Shown here one piece after another: positions 30,741-32,601 of a DNA stretch of 32,601 bases. Origin of the DNA: Candidatus Saccharibacteria bacterium UBA2112 (GTDB taxonomy: Bacteria; Patescibacteriota; Saccharimonadia; Saccharimonadales; Saccharimonadaceae). A program made the translations under genes and the position numbers. The stretch is taken from positions 15,611 through 48,211 of the forward strand of contig DCYK01000042.1 of assembly GCA_002331045.1 (NCBI GenBank), in the 5' to 3' direction. The notes beneath the pieces were generated by a model. It saw nothing but the letters and a program-made list of their open reading frames with translations. It did no database searches and was not told the DNA's origin. Every line of letters begins with the position of its first letter. Within the stretch, counting starts at the first letter, position 1.

Positions 30741-31844
30741 TTAGACCATCGAAAGTCCATCGAGTGACCGTATAGGCCTCCCAGGTACTGTGCGCGTCGT
30801 ATGTATCGGTCGTGACGCAGGCTGAGGCCGCATCGGAACACTTACCCTCGTCGATGACGTCCGTGTGGCTGTAATAAATCCATCCATCGTTCTGCGTGGT
30901 GGCCGTGCCGTAACCATATGAGCTGCCTGGGGTGTACTCGATGACGGTTGAGAAACGGATGAATGTGGTCGCGGCACCAACTGTTCTTGCTCTTGCGCTA
31001 ACTGGCGCTGTAATACTGTCTTTTGCCGCAGCTGTTCCTGCCGTACAGCTTTTGCTGCCATCTTAGCGGCAGCTTTCTTTCTGAACTGATGGCGGATAAA
31101 AACTGCAAATGCACCAATCTCGTAAACAACAATGATTGGAACGGCAATAATAGCCATATTCATCGCATCAGGTGTTGGCGTAATTATGGCTGCCGCGACA
31201 GTGGCTCCGATAATGACATATTGTTGCGTTGATGATAACCCGCCCGGTGGAATCGGCCGGATGTGGTCAAACAAAAACAAAAGGAGCGGTATTTGAAAGA
31301 GTGCCGCTAGCCCCAAGACGTATGCCACCACAAATCCTAGATAAGAATCTGCCGTGAGATTCGGTATCACTGTATCGCCCGCAAATGTCGTCAGAAAGTT
31401 AAGGGCTGCGGGTATTGCAACGAAGTAGCCAAACAATGTTCCAGCCGTAGCCAATAGCCCCGACAAGAAGATAAAAGTGGCGACAAAGCGACGTGATGCA
31501 CTCTGCAGTAGTGGCTGCAAAAAACGATATATATGATAGATAGCAACAGGGATTGTCAGCAGCGCCCCAAAGTAGATACAGAGTGTAAATATAAAACTGA
31601 ACCCTCCACCTGGAGTCAAGTACACCAACTGCTCACCATGCAGTGGCGCCATCACTATGTCGATCAGCAGATCTTTAATCTGAAAAGCAAGAGCCGACGT
31701 CAAAATGAGGGTTAAGACAATCCAAAATAGCCTCGAGCGAAGCTCATGTAAATGCTCAAGAAACGTCAATTCCTTGGGCGGTACTTTAGGCTCGGTCTGA
31801 GTCTTTTGCTGCTGATTTCTTGCTTTGTTTTGTTTTTGTTTCAT
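30741..31844 (-). CDS. tatC: Sec-independent translocase TatC with long C-terminal tail, 367 aa
   Basis: Core of the twin-arginine translocase; it recognises the signal peptide. The family motif FLEHLHELRSRLFWIV is at about residues 28-43, followed by six helices up to about residue 255. TatC is normally 240-280 residues; here about 100 more follow, rich in Gln, Pro, Ser and Arg, with two similar motifs, RRTMDGF and IRSLDGL. The start is the ATG at 31844, with AAAGG 8 nt upstream, inside tatA. The first 20 codons thus overlap tatA by 59 bp in another frame. No later ATG exists before the conserved core. Confidence 0.93.
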   Translation of the reverse strand: MKQKQNKARNQQQKTQTEPKVPPKELTFLEHLHELRSRLFWIVLTLILTSALAFQIKDLLIDIVMAPLHGEQLVYLTPGGGFSFIFTLCIYFGALLTIPVAIYHIYRFLQPLLQSASRRFVATFIFLSGLLATAGTLFGYFVAIPAALNFLTTFAGDTVIPNLTADSYLGFVVAYVLGLAALFQIPLLLFLFDHIRPIPPGGLSSTQQYVIIGATVAAAIITPTPDAMNMAIIAVPIIVVYEIGAFAVFIRHQFRKKAAAKMAAKAVRQEQLRQKTVLQRQLAQEQEQLVPRPHSSVSQPSSSTPQAAHMVTARPPRRTMDGFITATRTSSTRVSVPMRPQPASRPIHTTRTVPGRPIRSLDGLSMV

Positions 31845-31977
31845 TGCTCATGCCTTTACGCAATTCTTGCATTGATTGACCAACACTTCGAGCAAGTTCC
31901 GGCAATTTCCTTCCCCCAACGAGCAACAACACGATGAGAAGAATAATGACTAATTCTGGCGTTCCGATTCCGAACAT
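31786..31977 (-). CDS. tatA: Sec-independent translocase TatA, 63 aa
   Basis: Pore-forming subunit of the Tat system. The short N-terminal helix is FGIGTPELVIILLIVLLLVGG, followed by the family motif GGRKLPELARSVGQSMQEL (amphipathic helix) and a Lys/Ser-rich tail. The Shine-Dalgarno GAGGG is 4 nt before ATG. Its last 59 bp, coding for SNETKTKQSKKSAAKDSDRA, are also the start of tatC in another frame. A single TatA with TatC and no TatB is the minimal Gram-positive type of system. Confidence 0.93.
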   Translation of the reverse strand: MFGIGTPELVIILLIVLLLVGGRKLPELARSVGQSMQELRKGMSNETKTKQSKKSAAKDSDRA

Positions 31978-32012
31978 GGTTCCCTCACTTACATAGTTTT
32001 ATTAACTCTTCC

Positions 32013-32041
32013 ATAATATCCCGGTTGTGATATGATTGCAA
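32013..32041 (-). promoter_or_regulatory. Promoter of tatA-tatC (TTGCAA-17-TATTAT)
   Basis: -35 TTGCAA (32036-32041), 17-nt spacer, -10 TATTAT (plus 32013-32018), on the minus strand. The leader is about 35 nt and ends in the tatA Shine-Dalgarno. Confidence 0.6.
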
Positions 32042-32088
32042 TAGAATAATGCTAGAACTAATAAAAGAAAAACGGAGTAATAAAAACT

Positions 32089-32295
32089 ATGGAAGCATAC
32101 AACTGTAGCGCTTACGGAGCCGGAGCATATGGCACTTGTACCGAGCAATCAGTCGGAGCTCCAAACACTGGTTTTTTCCAACAGCTCGTCGATAGCGGTA
32201 GTTTTACGATTCTTGCACCACTCATTGTCGCGATTATCGTCGTCACGATTGCCTCAATTATGATCACGCTTCGCAAAAAAGCACACAAATCATAG
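32089..32295 (+). CDS. Small surface protein with sortase-like C-terminal signal, 68 aa
   Basis: The short N-terminal part YNCSAYGAGAYGTCTEQ holds two cysteines and repeated Tyr-Gly. Then comes GAPNTGFF, a spacer, a hydrophobic helix (about residues 39-59) and a basic tail RKKAHKS. The order of P-N-T-G, hydrophobic helix and positive tail is that of an LPXTG-type sorting signal with Ala for Leu. There is no classical signal peptide. The YGAGAYG segment recalls the C terminus of the 30460-30666 protein. GGAG lies 11 nt before ATG. It is divergent from tatA. Function unknown; no sortase is in the window. Confidence 0.65.
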   Translation: MEAYNCSAYGAGAYGTCTEQSVGAPNTGFFQQLVDSGSFTILAPLIVAIIVVTIASIMITLRKKAHKS

Positions 32296-32318
32296 ACACT
32301 TGTCCGCACCCTTAACGA

Positions 32319-32601
32319 CTATTGCGTCGTCTTGCGCTTAAACAGCCATGCAGCAAGCGGCATCGCAACAAACAATGTGGCCACAGCCCAGACAATAGAA
32401 AGCCATGCATGATCGCCCATTGGCGTACCAATCATGAGTGAGCGCACTGCTTCAACAAAATGTGTAATTGGTTGATTTTCAGCAAATGGACGGAGCCACT
32501 CAACCATCGAACCTGCCGGAACAAACGCACCGCTCGCAAACGTCAGAGGAAATATCAACACAAAGGTTAACCATTGAACTCCCTCGACACTCTTAGCCAA
32601 T
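32319..32601 (-). CDS. ABC-2 type transporter permease, C-terminal end (cut by window edge)
   Basis: The last 93 or more residues of a permease; the gene continues to the right. The visible part is a typical ABC-2/DrrB C terminus: VQWLTFVLIFPLTFASGAFVPAGSMVEWLRPFAENQPITHFVEAVRSLMIG, then a last helix (WLSIVWAVATLFVAMPLAAWLF) and a basic tail. The P-x-T-F-x-S-G-x-F-x-P pattern is usual for drug- or polysaccharide-export permeases. The ATPase partner is not in the window. Confidence 0.88.
   Translation of the reverse strand, partial: LAKSVEGVQWLTFVLIFPLTFASGAFVPAGSMVEWLRPFAENQPITHFVEAVRSLMIGTPMGDHAWLSIVWAVATLFVAMPLAAWLFKRKTTQ

Noticed and set aside
1..32601. CRISPR array or cas genes
   Set aside because: No regularly spaced direct repeats of 20-40 bp were seen; repeats in the fibre genes are coding and irregular.

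Overview
The window most likely comes from a member of Candidatus Saccharibacteria (TM7) or a close Patescibacteria/CPR relative. This is inferred from protein style, not from a marker gene. The signs are compact genes, clustered type IV pilins next to a ComEC-like DNA channel, many small membrane proteins, large phage-tail-like surface proteins without signal peptides, WxL/DUF916-like secreted proteins, and many start codons placed only 6-10 nt after a -10 box (leaderless or nearly leaderless mRNAs). The genetic code looks standard.

Layout. 1-1189: three tandem type IV pilin genes (the first cut by the window edge), all on the minus strand, each with the same extended -10 box 6 nt before ATG. 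1285-5745: a DUF6159-like membrane protein, a ComEC-like channel lacking the C-terminal hydrolase domain, 6-phosphogluconolactonase and a membrane-anchored alpha/beta hydrolase. 5755-6141: an RNA locus with a consensus promoter, an interrupted tRNA-Lys(TTT), an intact tRNA-Lys(TTT) lying inside it, and a terminator. 6160-8691: a pectate-lyase-fold tail-spike-like protein and a 48-residue membrane protein. 8938-9550: two small hypothetical proteins. 9547-11871: an operon of a RimB-like protease, RimK, a DUF192 protein and a membrane protein behind a consensus promoter. 11954-18539: dnaJ and dnaK, each with a CIRCE operator, separated by a flavodoxin-like reductase, a class I glutamine amidotransferase, a YggT-like protein, a six-hairpin glycosidase-like protein and a small hypothetical protein. 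18677-25605: a five-gene operon of a small Tat-signal-like membrane protein, a 1417-residue tail-fibre-like protein and three further beta-rich structural proteins. 25700-30410: two DUF916-like anchored proteins, two secreted WxL-like proteins and a PKD-like membrane protein. 30460-32601: a third small Tat-signal-like protein, tatC and tatA, a small protein with a sortase-like C terminus, and the end of an ABC-2 permease.

How it fits together. Much of the window concerns the cell envelope: pili and DNA uptake at the left, fibres and anchored secreted proteins in the middle and right, and the Tat translocase beside them. Heat-shock control by HrcA is visible at dnaJ and dnaK. The most unusual items are the nested tRNA-Lys locus and the set of three paralogous small proteins with degenerate twin-arginine-like motifs, two of which sit beside tail-fibre-like genes and the third beside tatAC.
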